Shown piece after piece: positions 55,180 through 63,280 of a DNA stretch of 64,000 bases. The notes below the pieces were generated by a model. It was given only the letters and a program-made list of their open reading frames with translations, was not told the DNA's origin and ran no database searches. How positions within the stretch are numbered: the first letter of the stretch is position 1; each line of letters begins with the position of its first letter. Origin of the DNA: Streptomyces olivoverticillatus (lineage in GTDB: Bacteria > Actinomycetota > Actinomycetes > Streptomycetales > Streptomycetaceae); NCBI RefSeq assembly GCF_014203555.1, contig NZ_JACHJH010000002.1:652791-716790 (forward strand). Reading direction: 5' to 3'. Position numbers and translations under genes: made by a program.

Positions 55180-56184
55180 ATGAAGCGACGCAACGGCGGC
55201 GGTGGGGCGGCGACGACGGCGGCGGTGTTCGGGGAGGTGCTGAGACACCACCGGGAGGGCGCGGGGCTGACGCAGGAGGAACTGGCGGGGAAGATTCCGT
55301 GCGACAGGTCGCTGGTGGCGAGGGTGGAGTCGGGGACGCGGGTGCCGCAGGAACAGTTCGTGGAGGCGTGCGACCAACTGCTGGGTACGGGGGTGATGTT
55401 CGCGCGGTTGAGAGCGAACATCGACTGGTACCCGGAGGTCAGCCATCCGGACTGGTTCAAGCGGCGGGCGGCGATGGATGCGGAGGCGGTGGTGCTCCGC
55501 GAGTATCAAGCGCAGGTGGTCCCGGGATTGCTGCAGACGGAGGACTACGCGCGGGCGCTGTTCTCCAGGGTGGTGCGAGGCGGCGACAAAGAAGTCGAGG
55601 AACGGTTGCGGGCCCGAATGAGTCGTCAGCAACGCTTCCTTGAGCCGGGTGGCCCCCTCCTTGTGGTCGTTCTCGACGAGAGCTCGATCCGTACGGTCAT
55701 GCAGGACGCGGCTGTGATGCGCGATCAGTGTGCTCACCTGCTGGCTGTGGCACAACGACCGAATGTGTGCATTCAAGTGGTGCCTGCGGGCGACGGTAGT
55801 GTCGTCCGCCCGGACACTTCGATGTCGCTGATCAGGCTGCCGGACGGGACGGAGTGGGTTTACTCCGAATCGTTGGACTGCGGTCATTTCAACAACGATC
55901 CGGCAGTTATCGCGCGGCACTCCCAGACCTATGATGTGCTGAGGGCGGGCGCCCTGTCTGCCCGTGAATCAGCTGCTCTGATCGCAGACGCGATGGAAGG
56001 ATATGGGCGGGATGACAGCATGGCGCAAGAGCAGCTACAGCGGTGCCAATGGCGGGAATTGCGTCGAAGCGACCGTACTGGGCGCAGCCCAGTGGAGGAA
56101 AAGCAGCCACAGCGGGCACGACGCCGGGGACTGCATAGAAATAGCCCCCGATATCCCCGATTTCGTCCCCGTAAGGGACAGTAA
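55180..56184 (+). CDS. Scr1 family helix-turn-helix regulator
   Basis: The 334-residue protein has an XRE helix-turn-helix (EVLRHHREGAGLTQEELAGK then CDRSLVARVESGTR) and the Scr1/DUF5753 C-terminal domain (VPGLLQTEDYARALFSRVVR, QQRFLEPGGPLLVVVLDES, IRLPDGTEWVYSESLDCG). These regulators pair with a DUF397 protein. The family's usual end comes near ALIADAMEGYG, but here the frame runs on about 50 residues and overlaps the DUF397 gene in another frame. GGGGG lies before the ATG at 55180. Confidence 0.85.
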   Translation: MKRRNGGGGAATTAAVFGEVLRHHREGAGLTQEELAGKIPCDRSLVARVESGTRVPQEQFVEACDQLLGTGVMFARLRANIDWYPEVSHPDWFKRRAAMDAEAVVLREYQAQVVPGLLQTEDYARALFSRVVRGGDKEVEERLRARMSRQQRFLEPGGPLLVVVLDESSIRTVMQDAAVMRDQCAHLLAVAQRPNVCIQVVPAGDGSVVRPDTSMSLIRLPDGTEWVYSESLDCGHFNNDPAVIARHSQTYDVLRAGALSARESAALIADAMEGYGRDDSMAQEQLQRCQWRELRRSDRTGRSPVEEKQPQRARRRGLHRNSPRYPRFRPRKGQ

Positions 56185-56260
56185 GCACCCCCAAGGTCCA
56201 ATCCTGACCTTCCAGGCGCAAGCCTGGACCGCGTTCGTGGAAGCGCTCAAAGCCGATTAG
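56012..56260 (+). CDS. DUF397 family protein with two DUF397 repeats
   Basis: The 82-residue protein has two copies of the domain start: TAWRKSSYSGANGGNCVEA and QWRKSSHSGHDAGDCIEI, the second running on to VPVRDSKHPQGPILTF and a final helix. DUF397 proteins act as partners of the Scr1-type regulators in Streptomyces. GGAAGG lies 11 bases before the ATG at 56012. It overlaps the end of the regulator by 173 bases in a different frame and its stop overlaps the YaaA stop. Confidence 0.85.
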   Translation: MTAWRKSSYSGANGGNCVEATVLGAAQWRKSSHSGHDAGDCIEIAPDIPDFVPVRDSKHPQGPILTFQAQAWTAFVEALKAD

Positions 56261-57054
56261 AGCTCGGTCACCACAACGTCAAGCCCCCACGGAGTGGCCC
56301 CCTTCGCGGGGGCGCCGCCCTCGACGACGTACCCCAGCTCCCGCAGCGCGTCGGCGAGCTCGGCCGGGTTGTCGGGTGCGTACCCGGACGTGAAGAGGTC
56401 GCGGACGAGCCGCCCCTTGGTGGCCTTGTTGAAGTGGCTGACGACGGACCGCTTCTCGACGCCGTCGACGACCTTGGACTGGAGCACCCGGACGGTAGCG
56501 GTCCGCTCGGCGAGGTCACCCTTGGGCTTCCAGGCGGAGGCGTAGGCGGAGGAGCGCAGGTCGAGGACGAGCCCGTCGGCGGCGGCCTCGGGGAGGGCGT
56601 GGGCCATGGGCTTGCGCCAGTACGCGGCCAGCGAGCCGAGGCCGGGCAGCTTCACGCCCATGGAGCAGCGGTAGGAGGGGATCGGGTCCGTGATGCGGAC
56701 GGCGCCCCAGAGGCCGGAGAAGACGAGCAGGGAGCGCTCGGCGGCGGCGCGGGCCTTGCCTTCGAGGGTGGCGAGGCCGAGGGCGTCGTAGAGGACGCCG
56801 GTGTAGATCTCACCGGCGGGGCGGGTGGCGGCGGTGCGCAGGGCGGCGTTCTTGGCGATCTCGCCGCGCAGGCCGGGGCTGAGGCCGAGGACGTCGGCGG
56901 CTTTTTCCTCGTCGGCGGAGCAGAGCTCGACCAGCTCGTCCAGGACCGCCTCGCGGGCGTCGGCGAGGGCGGGCAGCGAGAGGGAGCCGATTTCGAGCAC
57001 CGGCCCGGTGCCACCCGTGGCCTTCCCCTCGGACGGCGGCAACAGCACGAGCAC
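56257..57054 (-). CDS. yaaA: Peroxide stress protein YaaA
   Basis: The 265-residue protein starts VLVLLPPSEGKA and has GEIYTGVLYDALGLATL, VFSGLWGAVRITDPIPSYR and SHFNKATKGRLVRDLF, the signatures of YaaA (DUF328). YaaA lowers free iron and protects DNA and proteins during peroxide stress in E. coli. AGGAG precedes the GTG at 57054. It is divergent from rnpB and convergent with the DUF397 gene. Confidence 0.88.
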   Translation of the reverse strand: MLVLLPPSEGKATGGTGPVLEIGSLSLPALADAREAVLDELVELCSADEEKAADVLGLSPGLRGEIAKNAALRTAATRPAGEIYTGVLYDALGLATLEGKARAAAERSLLVFSGLWGAVRITDPIPSYRCSMGVKLPGLGSLAAYWRKPMAHALPEAAADGLVLDLRSSAYASAWKPKGDLAERTATVRVLQSKVVDGVEKRSVVSHFNKATKGRLVRDLFTSGYAPDNPAELADALRELGYVVEGGAPAKGATPWGLDVVVTEL

Positions 57055-57155
57055 GGTCGTTCTCCTGTCCTTTTTGCTGACGGACGGAGCCTAACGCCGT
57101 GGGCGCCGCTCGCCGTGGTGCGCCCCCGCGTGAGCGGCCGGTAACATGGTCGTCA

Positions 57156-57565
57156 CGGCGGACGAGCCGGCCGGGCGGCCGCGTGGGATCTTCGGATCCC
57201 CCGAGGAACGTCCGGGCTCCATACGGCAGGGTGGTGGGTAACGCCCACCCGGGGTGACCCGCGGGACAGTGCCACAGAAAACAGACCGCCGGGGATCTTC
57301 GGATTCCCGGTAAGGGTGAAACGGTGGTGTAAGAGACCACCAGCGTCCGAGGTGACTCGGACGGCTAGGTAAACCCCACCTGGAGCAAGGTCAAGATGGG
57401 ACACTTCGGTGTCCCTGCGCGGATGATCGAGGGCTGCCCGCCCGAGTCCGCGGGTAGACCGCACGAGCCTGACGGCAACGCCAGGCCTAGATGGATGGCC
57501 GCCTCCCCGAGGGCCGCAAGGCCCCCGGGAGACAGAACCCGGCGTACAGGCCGACTCGTCCGCCG
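57156..57565 (+). rRNA. Placeholder type: RNase P RNA (see ncRNA entry)
   Basis: This entry only marks the outer pairing of the RNase P RNA described in the ncRNA entry with the same span: CGGCGGACGAG at the 5' end and CTCGTCCGCCG at the 3' end form P1. It is not a ribosomal RNA. Confidence 0.02.
57156..57565 (+). ncRNA. rnpB: RNase P RNA, class A
   Basis: The RNA has the class A hallmarks: GAGGAACGTCCGGGCTCC in P4/CR-I near 57203, ACAGTGCCACAGAAAACAGA near 57265, GGTAAGGGTGAAACGGTGG near 57310, and GGCGTACAGGCCGACTCG at the 3' end. The ends pair as P1 (CGGCGGACGAG with CTCGTCCGCCG). It removes 5' leaders from tRNA precursors as the catalytic subunit. The length of 410 bases fits actinobacteria. 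It is divergent from yaaA, its usual neighbour. Confidence 0.95.
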
Positions 57566-57604
57566 CCCTCCCGAACAGGGAGTCCGGTTGCCTCTGCGTG
57601 ACGG

Positions 57605-57865
57605 TCACAGGACGGTGATCTGCAAGATGTACACGCACTGGTGGCGGGGCACGATCTGGTACACGAACATCCCGCCGGTGATCACCTCGCGCCGCAAGTG
57701 TGGGGATGCCCCCTGATACGTTGTCCCGTCGAGGTACAGGGCGGCAGCGGCGCGGACGAGTTCCTCAGTGCGTGTTTCGACGCGGGCGACGAACGCCAGG
57801 TCGTCGAGGCCACCGATGACGTGCTCGGCATCCGGGTCGTACTCCCAGCGCCAGCTCTCAGCCAC
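57605..57865 (-). CDS. RelE/ParE-like toxin candidate
   Basis: The 86-residue protein has WRWEYDPDAEHVIGGL, a helix TEELVRAAAALYLDG and strands REVITGGMFVYQIVPRHQ and CVYILQITVL. This is the short alpha/beta pattern of RelE/ParE-like toxins. It overlaps the end of the DUF6247 gene by 8 bases and begins with a GTG at 57865. The pairing with a small upstream gene fits a toxin-antitoxin module. Family assignment is by pattern only. Confidence 0.6.
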   Translation of the reverse strand: MAESWRWEYDPDAEHVIGGLDDLAFVARVETRTEELVRAAAALYLDGTTYQGASPHLRREVITGGMFVYQIVPRHQCVYILQITVL

Positions 57866-58220
57866 CGGCTACCGCCGCCTGGGCCTGGTTGTGTACTGCA
57901 AGGGCCTCGTCCATCGCGGCCCGCCATGCGGGATTCTCCCGGTCCAAGGTGTGGATCGCGCGCTGTGCCTCATCCATACGGTGGGAGAGCGCCGGGCGGC
58001 GGAGGATTTCGATCTCGGTGGCCCACTTGACCAGGAATCCCCGGATCGGGCTGAACGACTGCTCGGCAGTCGCCTGGTTGAACAGCACATCTCGGTCGGC
58101 GAGGAATTCGGGCATACGCACCGGAGCGACACGGGCGAGTGCCACACGTAGAGCGGCGAAGTTCATTTCGGGCCGGGGGATGATCTCCTCGGCGGGCTCC
58201 GGGGCGGGTGCGGTGGTCAT
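57858..58220 (-). CDS. DUF6247 family protein, antitoxin candidate
   Basis: The 120-residue protein has ALRVALARVAPVRMPEFLAD and FSPIRGFLVKWATEIEILRR, which match DUF6247 proteins of Streptomyces. It is helical and lies directly upstream of the RelE-like gene with an overlap. The ATG at 58220 overlaps the stop of a 33-codon upstream frame. Such proteins often precede a short toxin-like gene, so an antitoxin role is likely but not shown. Confidence 0.65.
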   Translation of the reverse strand: MTTAPAPEPAEEIIPRPEMNFAALRVALARVAPVRMPEFLADRDVLFNQATAEQSFSPIRGFLVKWATEIEILRRPALSHRMDEAQRAIHTLDRENPAWRAAMDEALAVHNQAQAAVAGG

Positions 58221-58318
58221 ACGACGGTCTCCTGGCGGGCGCTGGGGCAGTTGCCTGCGAGGGGGGCGGAGATGAGGGGCTGCGTCTCCGCCATAGGGAT
58301 CAAGAGATGCGCGCTCAT
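58217..58318 (-). CDS. Small upstream ORF (33 aa) coupled to the DUF6247 gene
   Basis: The frame starts with ATG at 58318, preceded by AGGAG eight bases upstream, and encodes MSAHLLIPMAETQPLISAPL then AGNCPSARQETVV. Its TGA overlaps the ATG of the DUF6247 gene. The good ribosome binding site and the overlap argue that it is translated. It could be a leader peptide that sets expression of the pair, or a small component of the module. No family is recognised. Confidence 0.5.
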   Translation of the reverse strand: MSAHLLIPMAETQPLISAPLAGNCPSARQETVV

Positions 58319-58478
58319 GTGAGAGCTCCTGGGGCGTGTGGTTGGTCCGCTACGCGTTCGCTGCTGCGCGTCCCGGACTTCGTCACCAGCCTACCGAGAC
58401 GGCCGCAGCCGGGCAGGAGCCTCATGGCTGAGGGGCTTCTTTTTGCCCCGGCCCGCGTGGCGGGATCAGAGGATGGGG

Positions 58479-59054
58479 CTATTGCCCCGTTCCGAAGCGG
58501 AGCCCGTCGAGGAGCAGGTCGAGGAGGCGGTCGGCGCGTTCGCGTTGGTCGGGAGCGCTGGTGATCAATGCGATACCGGCGAGGCTGAAGCCGACGTCGA
58601 AGGGGTCGATGTCCGAGCGCAGGAGACCGGCATCGGCGCCGGCGCGCAGCAGGGTGCCGATCGCGGTGCCGAGCTTGTCGAGGGTCTCGGCGAAGGGGTC
58701 CGCACCGGAGGCGACCACGGCCCGCAGGGCGTCCGCCATGCCGTGCTTGGCTGCCAGGTAATCGATGAATTTGTCCATCCACAGGCGCATGGCCCGGTCC
58801 GGCGGGAAGTCGGCCAGCAGCTCCGCGGCGCTGTCGCAGACCCGGGCCAGTTCGTTGCGGTAGGCCGCCTCGACCAGTGCCTCGCGTGTGGGGAAGTGGC
58901 GGTAGAGCGTCGCCGAGCCGACGCCCGCGGCCTTGGCGATCGTGTCGATCGGAACGTCCGCGCCCTTCTCGGAGAAGGCGCGCACGGCCGCTTCGAGGAT
59001 GCGCTCCCGGTTGCGGCGGGCGTCGGCCCGCAGTGGGCTCGGTTGGGGGGTCAA
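58479..59054 (-). CDS. TetR/AcrR family regulator
   Basis: The 191-residue protein has RRNRERILEAAVRAFSEKG and IDTIAKAAGVGSATLYRHFP as helix-turn-helix. The ligand domain has FDVGFSLAGIALITSAP and ADRLLDLLLDGLRFG. The start is a TTG at 59054 with AAGGGAG upstream. It is divergent from an SDR gene and two dyads lie between them, so it most likely represses the SDR gene and itself, a common Streptomyces arrangement. Confidence 0.85.
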   Translation of the reverse strand: MTPQPSPLRADARRNRERILEAAVRAFSEKGADVPIDTIAKAAGVGSATLYRHFPTREALVEAAYRNELARVCDSAAELLADFPPDRAMRLWMDKFIDYLAAKHGMADALRAVVASGADPFAETLDKLGTAIGTLLRAGADAGLLRSDIDPFDVGFSLAGIALITSAPDQRERADRLLDLLLDGLRFGTGQ

Positions 59055-59091
59055 GGCTGCTCCCTTCGTCTGGGGGTCAGTCTAGCTGGAC

Positions 59092-59143
59092 AACCGGGGA
59101 GGTCCCCGGTTAGCGTTGCGGTTAAACGGGGAGTTCTCCGGTT
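59092..59143. promoter_or_regulatory. Two TetR-type dyads between the TetR and SDR genes
   Basis: Site 1 (59092-59111) is AACCGGGG, AGGT, CCCCGGTT, a perfect dyad. Site 2 (59125-59143) is an imperfect relative with AACGGGGAG and CTCCGGTT around TT. Their spacing suggests two bound dimers. They lie 40-90 bases before the SDR start. Confidence 0.75.
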
Positions 59144-59184
59144 ATGGCTGGCGCCACTTCTCTCGACAGGCAAGGAGAGCCTTG

Positions 59185-60030
59185 ATGACTTCACCGAAGA
59201 CGGTTCTGATCACCGGCACGTCCTCCGGCATCGGCCTGGCCGCCGCCGTCGACGCCGCCCGGGCGGGCTGGACGGCCGTCGCGACCATGCGCGACACGGG
59301 CAAGGCCGAGGCGCTGCTGAAGGCCGCCGCCGAGGCGGGCGTGGCCGACCGTGTCCGGGTCAAGCGCCTGGACGTGACCGATCCCGAGAGCATCGCCGCC
59401 TGCCTGGACGAGGTGATCGCCGAGCACGGCGGCTTGGACGCGCTGGTCAACAACGCCGGAGCCGCCCAGGTCGGCACCATCGAGCAGAGCAGCGTCGGCG
59501 ACGTCCGCGCCGCCATGGAGGTCAACTTCTTCGGCGTGGTGGCTGTCACCCGTGCCGCCCTGCCGCACCTGCGCGCCTCCCGGGGCCGGGTGATCACCGT
59601 GAGCAGCGTCGGCGGCGTCGTCGGCCAGCCCTTCAACGAGGCGTACTGCGCGGCCAAGTTCGCCGTCGAGGGCTTCATGCAGTCCCTCGCCCCGGTCGCC
59701 GCTACCGTCGGCGTCGACGTCACCGTGGTCGAACCGGGCGCGGTGGCAAGCGAGTTCGTCGCCAATCTCGGCTTGGACGTACCAGCCCTGCTTGCCGGGG
59801 TCGGGCCTTACGCCCCGGCCCTTGAAGCGTACATCGCCCGCACCCGGGACTCCTTCGGCAACGCCCAGACTCCGGCCGAGGCCGCCGCGCCGATCATCGA
59901 CGCCCTGACCGCCGAGCGCCCGCCTTTCCGCGTCCAGACCTCGCAGTGGGCCCGCGACTTCGTCTCCACCACCCTCGCCGACCTCGACGGCTCCGCCGTC
60001 CAGACCCTCACCGGCGCCTGGGTCCGCTGA
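59185..60030 (+). CDS. SDR family oxidoreductase
   Basis: The 281-residue protein has VLITGTSSGIGLAAAVDAAR as cofactor loop, ALVNNAGAAQVGTIEQSS, a Ser in VITVSSVGGVVGQPF and the Tyr-Lys pair in NEAYCAAKFAVEGF. It is of the classical type that reduces or oxidises small carbonyls with NADPH. AAGGAGAG precedes the ATG at 59185. The adjacent TetR gene and the dyads suggest induction by a small ligand. Confidence 0.87.
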   Translation: MTSPKTVLITGTSSGIGLAAAVDAARAGWTAVATMRDTGKAEALLKAAAEAGVADRVRVKRLDVTDPESIAACLDEVIAEHGGLDALVNNAGAAQVGTIEQSSVGDVRAAMEVNFFGVVAVTRAALPHLRASRGRVITVSSVGGVVGQPFNEAYCAAKFAVEGFMQSLAPVAATVGVDVTVVEPGAVASEFVANLGLDVPALLAGVGPYAPALEAYIARTRDSFGNAQTPAEAAAPIIDALTAERPPFRVQTSQWARDFVSTTLADLDGSAVQTLTGAWVR

Positions 60031-60157
60031 ACCGCCCCAGGTGCGGCGGGCGTCGGCGCCGTCAAGTAGCGGGGGCCGCGCCCATGACAAATGTCATGGG
60101 TGAACAAGGGGCGATCTCACTGCTGGGGCGACCGTGTCCGCGATGACGATAGTGGGC

Positions 60158-60592
60158 ATGCAGAAGCAGCCCACCCTCGTGTCCGAGGCAGACCTTCGTC
60201 ACCCCGTCAGTCTGAAAGCGTTCCGCCGGGTCAAGGCGCTCGTCGGTTCCTATCTGGCCCTCAGCGTGCTGACCCTTGCGGTCATAGCCCTTCTCCGCAA
60301 CGACGCGGCCGTGGTGAACCCCGCGGTCTGGGTCCGCGGCACCATCGTCGTCGGCAGCGCCCTGCTCACCTGTGCCTTCGCCGCCCGCACGGCCCGCGGC
60401 TCCCGCGGCGCGTACCGCAGGCTGCGCATCGTCTCCGGCGTCATGGTGATCGCGATCGCCGCGATCATCGCACTGCCCGGCATGTTCCCGCTGTGGATGA
60501 AGACCGAGCAGGCGGTCTGCGGACTGCTGCTGCTCGGCGTCGTCATGGTCGTCAACGGCAGGCACCTGCGCTCCCTGTTCGCCGCCCGATGA
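60158..60592 (+). CDS. Small membrane protein of unknown function
   Basis: The 144-residue protein has four helices (SYLALSVLTLAVIALL, WVRGTIVVGSALLTCAFA, IVSGVMVIAIAAIIALPG, VCGLLLLGVVMVVNG) after an N-terminus with RHPVSLKAFRRVKALVG. The stop overlaps the ATG of the histidine kinase (ATGA), so it may be linked to the kinase as an accessory membrane protein. The ATG at 60158 is tentative; one at 60143 is also in frame. Confidence 0.65.
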   Translation: MQKQPTLVSEADLRHPVSLKAFRRVKALVGSYLALSVLTLAVIALLRNDAAVVNPAVWVRGTIVVGSALLTCAFAARTARGSRGAYRRLRIVSGVMVIAIAAIIALPGMFPLWMKTEQAVCGLLLLGVVMVVNGRHLRSLFAAR

Positions 60593-61806
60593 CCGCCCCG
60601 CCAGATGCCAAGACGCTGTCTGTGCACGGTGTTAGCGTGCCTGACATGGGCGACGTCGGAGGGGCACACGTGGCGGGCATGCCGGCCGGTGACTCGCCGC
60701 GATGGGCGCAGGGCTGGCGGCGCGTCCTTCTCGCGACCGGAATGCTCATCTATCCGTGTGTCACGGCCTTGGGCGTCGCCCAGTACGCGACCGGCACCAC
60801 CGCGGTCGTCGGGTACGCCATCGTGGCGGCCTTCTGCGTGTGTTACGCCCTCACGGGTGTCTCCTTCGCTTCGGGCCGCCAGGCCCGGGCGTGGGTGCTG
60901 CTCGGCGTCATGGCCGTGTTGTTCGCGGCCGAACTGCCCGTGGCCCGGAACTTCGCCTTCTACCTCGCCGCCGTCGTCGTCTCCAGCGCGGCGATGATGC
61001 TGCGCCGGTACATGCTGCTGATCATCGCAAGCGGAGCGTTCGCGGCGCTCGTCGTGCCCTGGGCGGTGCGGCCGTGGCGGAGCGGGCCCGGCTGGATGGA
61101 GGCCGTCATGATCGTCTTCACCAGTCTGATGGTGTGCGGGTTTTCGGAGATCGCGGCCGCCAACCGCGCCCTGCTGGAGGCCCGTGCCGAGGTCGCGCGC
61201 CTGGCCTCGGAGGCCGAACGGACCAGGATCGCCCGCGACTTGCACGATCTGCTGGGGCACTCCATCACCGTCATCGCCGTCAAAAGCGGTCTGGCCCGCC
61301 GCCTCGCCGAGAGCGGATCGCCGCGCGCGGTGGAGGAGATCGCCGAGGTCGAGGTCCTGTCCCGGCACATACTCAACGACGTACGGGCCGCCGTGTCCGG
61401 CTACCGCGAGGTGACGCTCGCCGGTGAACTCGCCCGCGCCAGAGAACTGTTGCGCGCGGCGGGCGTCGTGGCCGACCTGCCCACGGCCACCGACGCGGTC
61501 GACGCCGCTCACCAGGAGCTGTTCGGCTGGGCGGTACGGGAGGGCATCACCAATGTCGTACGCCACGCACGAGCCACCCGGTGCACCGTGAGCCTGTCGG
61601 CGGCCTGCGTGGAGATCCGCGACGACGGGACCGGCACCCCGGCCCCCGGCGGCAACGGTCTGACCGGACTGCGGGAGCGGATGGCCGCCGCCGGGGGCAC
61701 GGTGGAGGCGGGACCGGCGGCCCCGGGCGGCTGGCGGCTCCGCGTCACGCTCGACGGGCCCGGACCGCAAGGACCCGGCAGCGCGACGAAGGGCATCTCC
61801 GCATGA
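60589..61806 (+). CDS. Sensor histidine kinase (DesK type)
   Basis: The 405-residue protein has five or six membrane helices in residues 50-185, a HisKA_3 segment ERTRIARDLHDLLGHSITVI with the His near residue 220, and an ATPase with REGITNVVRHARA and IRDDGTGTP then GNGLTGLRERM. It is a paralogue of the kinase at 45343-46524. The start at 60589 overlaps the previous stop; the ATG at 60646 is an alternative. It overlaps the regulator gene by ATGA. Confidence 0.85.
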   Translation: MTAPPDAKTLSVHGVSVPDMGDVGGAHVAGMPAGDSPRWAQGWRRVLLATGMLIYPCVTALGVAQYATGTTAVVGYAIVAAFCVCYALTGVSFASGRQARAWVLLGVMAVLFAAELPVARNFAFYLAAVVVSSAAMMLRRYMLLIIASGAFAALVVPWAVRPWRSGPGWMEAVMIVFTSLMVCGFSEIAAANRALLEARAEVARLASEAERTRIARDLHDLLGHSITVIAVKSGLARRLAESGSPRAVEEIAEVEVLSRHILNDVRAAVSGYREVTLAGELARARELLRAAGVVADLPTATDAVDAAHQELFGWAVREGITNVVRHARATRCTVSLSAACVEIRDDGTGTPAPGGNGLTGLRERMAAAGGTVEAGPAAPGGWRLRVTLDGPGPQGPGSATKGISA

Positions 61807-62411
61807 CGATCAGGTTGCTGCTCGCCGACGACCAGGACCTCATTCGCGGCGCCCTGTCCGCGCTGCTCGAACTGGAAGAGGACTTCGAGGTCGTCGCCTC
61901 CGTGGCCCGCGGCGACAAGGTCGTCGAAGCCGCCCGCGCCCACCGGCCGGACGTGGCCCTGCTCGACATCGAGATGCCGGGCCTCGACGGCCTCGCCGCG
62001 GCATCGGTCCTCACCGCGCAGATGCCCGAGTGCCGCGTGGTGATCCTCACGACCTTCGGCCGCGCCGGCTATCTGCGCCGGGCGATGACGGCCGGCGCCG
62101 TCGGCTTCGTCGTCAAGGACGCTCGTCCCGAGGCCCTGGTGGACGCCATCCGCCGCGTCATGCGAGGCGAACGCGTCATCGACCCGGCCCTCGCGGCGGC
62201 GACCCTCGCGGCGGGCGAGTCCCCGCTGACGGGGCGAGAGCGCGACGTACTGAACGTGGCCCGCTCCGGCGCCACGGTCGCCGAGATCGCCGCGAAGCTC
62301 TACCTGTCCGAGGGGACGGTGCGGAATTACCTGTCGGTCGCGATAGCGAAGACCGGTACTCGCAACCGCATGGAGGCGGTACGCACCGCGGACGAACGCG
62401 GCTGGTTGTAG
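61803..62411 (+). CDS. NarL/DesR-type response regulator
   Basis: The 202-residue protein has the receiver with LLLADDQDLIRGALSALLEL, phospho-Asp in VALLDIEMPGLDG and Lys in GFVVKDARPE, and the LuxR helix-turn-helix LTGRERDVLNVARSGATVAE with YLSEGTVRNYLSVAIAKTG. It is nearly collinear with the regulator at 44732-45346. It is encoded with the kinase and should be its partner. Confidence 0.9.
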   Translation: MTIRLLLADDQDLIRGALSALLELEEDFEVVASVARGDKVVEAARAHRPDVALLDIEMPGLDGLAAASVLTAQMPECRVVILTTFGRAGYLRRAMTAGAVGFVVKDARPEALVDAIRRVMRGERVIDPALAAATLAAGESPLTGRERDVLNVARSGATVAEIAAKLYLSEGTVRNYLSVAIAKTGTRNRMEAVRTADERGWL

Positions 62412-62441
62412 GCACCGCCCTGCCGCGGGCCGGGCAGGCCA

Positions 62442-62824
62442 TCAGCCGAGCTCGGCGAGGTCCTCCGGGCTCAGGCTCAGCGCGCCGGCAGCGATGTTCT
62501 CTTCCAGGTGGGCCAGTGAGCCGGTGCCGGGGATGAGCAGCATGTTCGGCGATCGGGCCGGCAGCCAGGCACCAGGTCGTCCGGGTAGGGATGCAGCGCC
62601 TCCCGGATCAGTTCGTTGGCCGCCACCCCGTCACGCGAGTAGTAGTGCGAGGTGTCGATGTGGTTCACCCCGAGCTCCACGGCCCGGCGAAGGATGGCCA
62701 GTGCCGTTTCCCGGCGGGGCCGGTCACCCTTCGGCCAGCCGGTCAGCTTCATCGCACCGTACCCGACCCTCGCGACGTTCAAGTCGCCGCCAAGTGCCCA
62801 CTGTTGTCTCGTCGTGATCACCAC
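62442..62824 (-). pseudogene. Aldo/keto reductase with a large internal deletion
   Basis: The frame starts as a typical member: WALGGDLNVARVGYGAMKLT, LAILRRAVELGVNHIDTSHY and [16 protein letters not shown]. It then jumps near 62560 to the C-terminal end [20 protein letters not shown] and [13 protein letters not shown] in another frame. About 180 residues, including the catalytic Lys and His region, are missing. The gene is convergent with the response regulator gene. It is a clear deletion remnant. Confidence 0.8.
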
Positions 62825-62857
62825 ACTAGCGCTCCGGCCAGATTGTGATCTTGTGTC

Positions 62858-63253
62858 TTACGGCGATGTCCAGTTGACGAATGTCCCCGTGCCCGCGCTG
62901 CCCGCTCGGATCCTTAGGCTGGCCACGTTGTCGCCCCACGGGATGGCGGCCCGGCCGGAGGTGCCGCAGCCGAGGAGGTGCCATTTGTTGTCCTGAGGGC
63001 TGAATGCCTGGACGCACACGGCCGGGTCCGTGTCCGAGTCGGCGGATTCCCAGCTGATGTCCGCCGTGGCGCCGGGCGCTCCGATGACGGCGCAGCTGGA
63101 TTCCGGGCCGTAGATTCCGCCGGGCGGTGCGTACACCTGGCCGGCGCAGCCGACGGCCGCCGGGGCCGCCGTGGCCGGGGAGGGCAGTGCCAGTGGTGCC
63201 ACCGTCGCGGCAGCTACGGCGAGCCAGGCGAGGGGTATTCGTCGTGAAGGCAT
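62858..63253 (-). CDS. Small secreted protein, unknown function
   Basis: The 131-residue protein has a signal peptide (MPSRRIPLAWLAVAAATVAP ending in ATAA) and a mature part with Cys residues in AAVGCAGQVYAPPG, ESSCAVIGAPG, AVCVQAFSPQ and LLGCGTSG, suited to two disulfides. It ends GTGTFVNWTSP. A small beta domain outside the cell is likely. It lies 27 bases after the anchored protein gene on the same strand. No family is recognised. Confidence 0.6.
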   Translation of the reverse strand: MPSRRIPLAWLAVAAATVAPLALPSPATAAPAAVGCAGQVYAPPGGIYGPESSCAVIGAPGATADISWESADSDTDPAVCVQAFSPQDNKWHLLGCGTSGRAAIPWGDNVASLRIRAGSAGTGTFVNWTSP

Positions 63254-63280
63254 GGGGGTCCTTGAGCCCTTGCTGCAGAA

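Noticed and set aside
57156..57565. Ribosomal RNA label on the rnpB span
   Set aside because: The sequence is RNase P RNA, not rRNA; the rRNA-typed entry should be disregarded in favour of the ncRNA entry.
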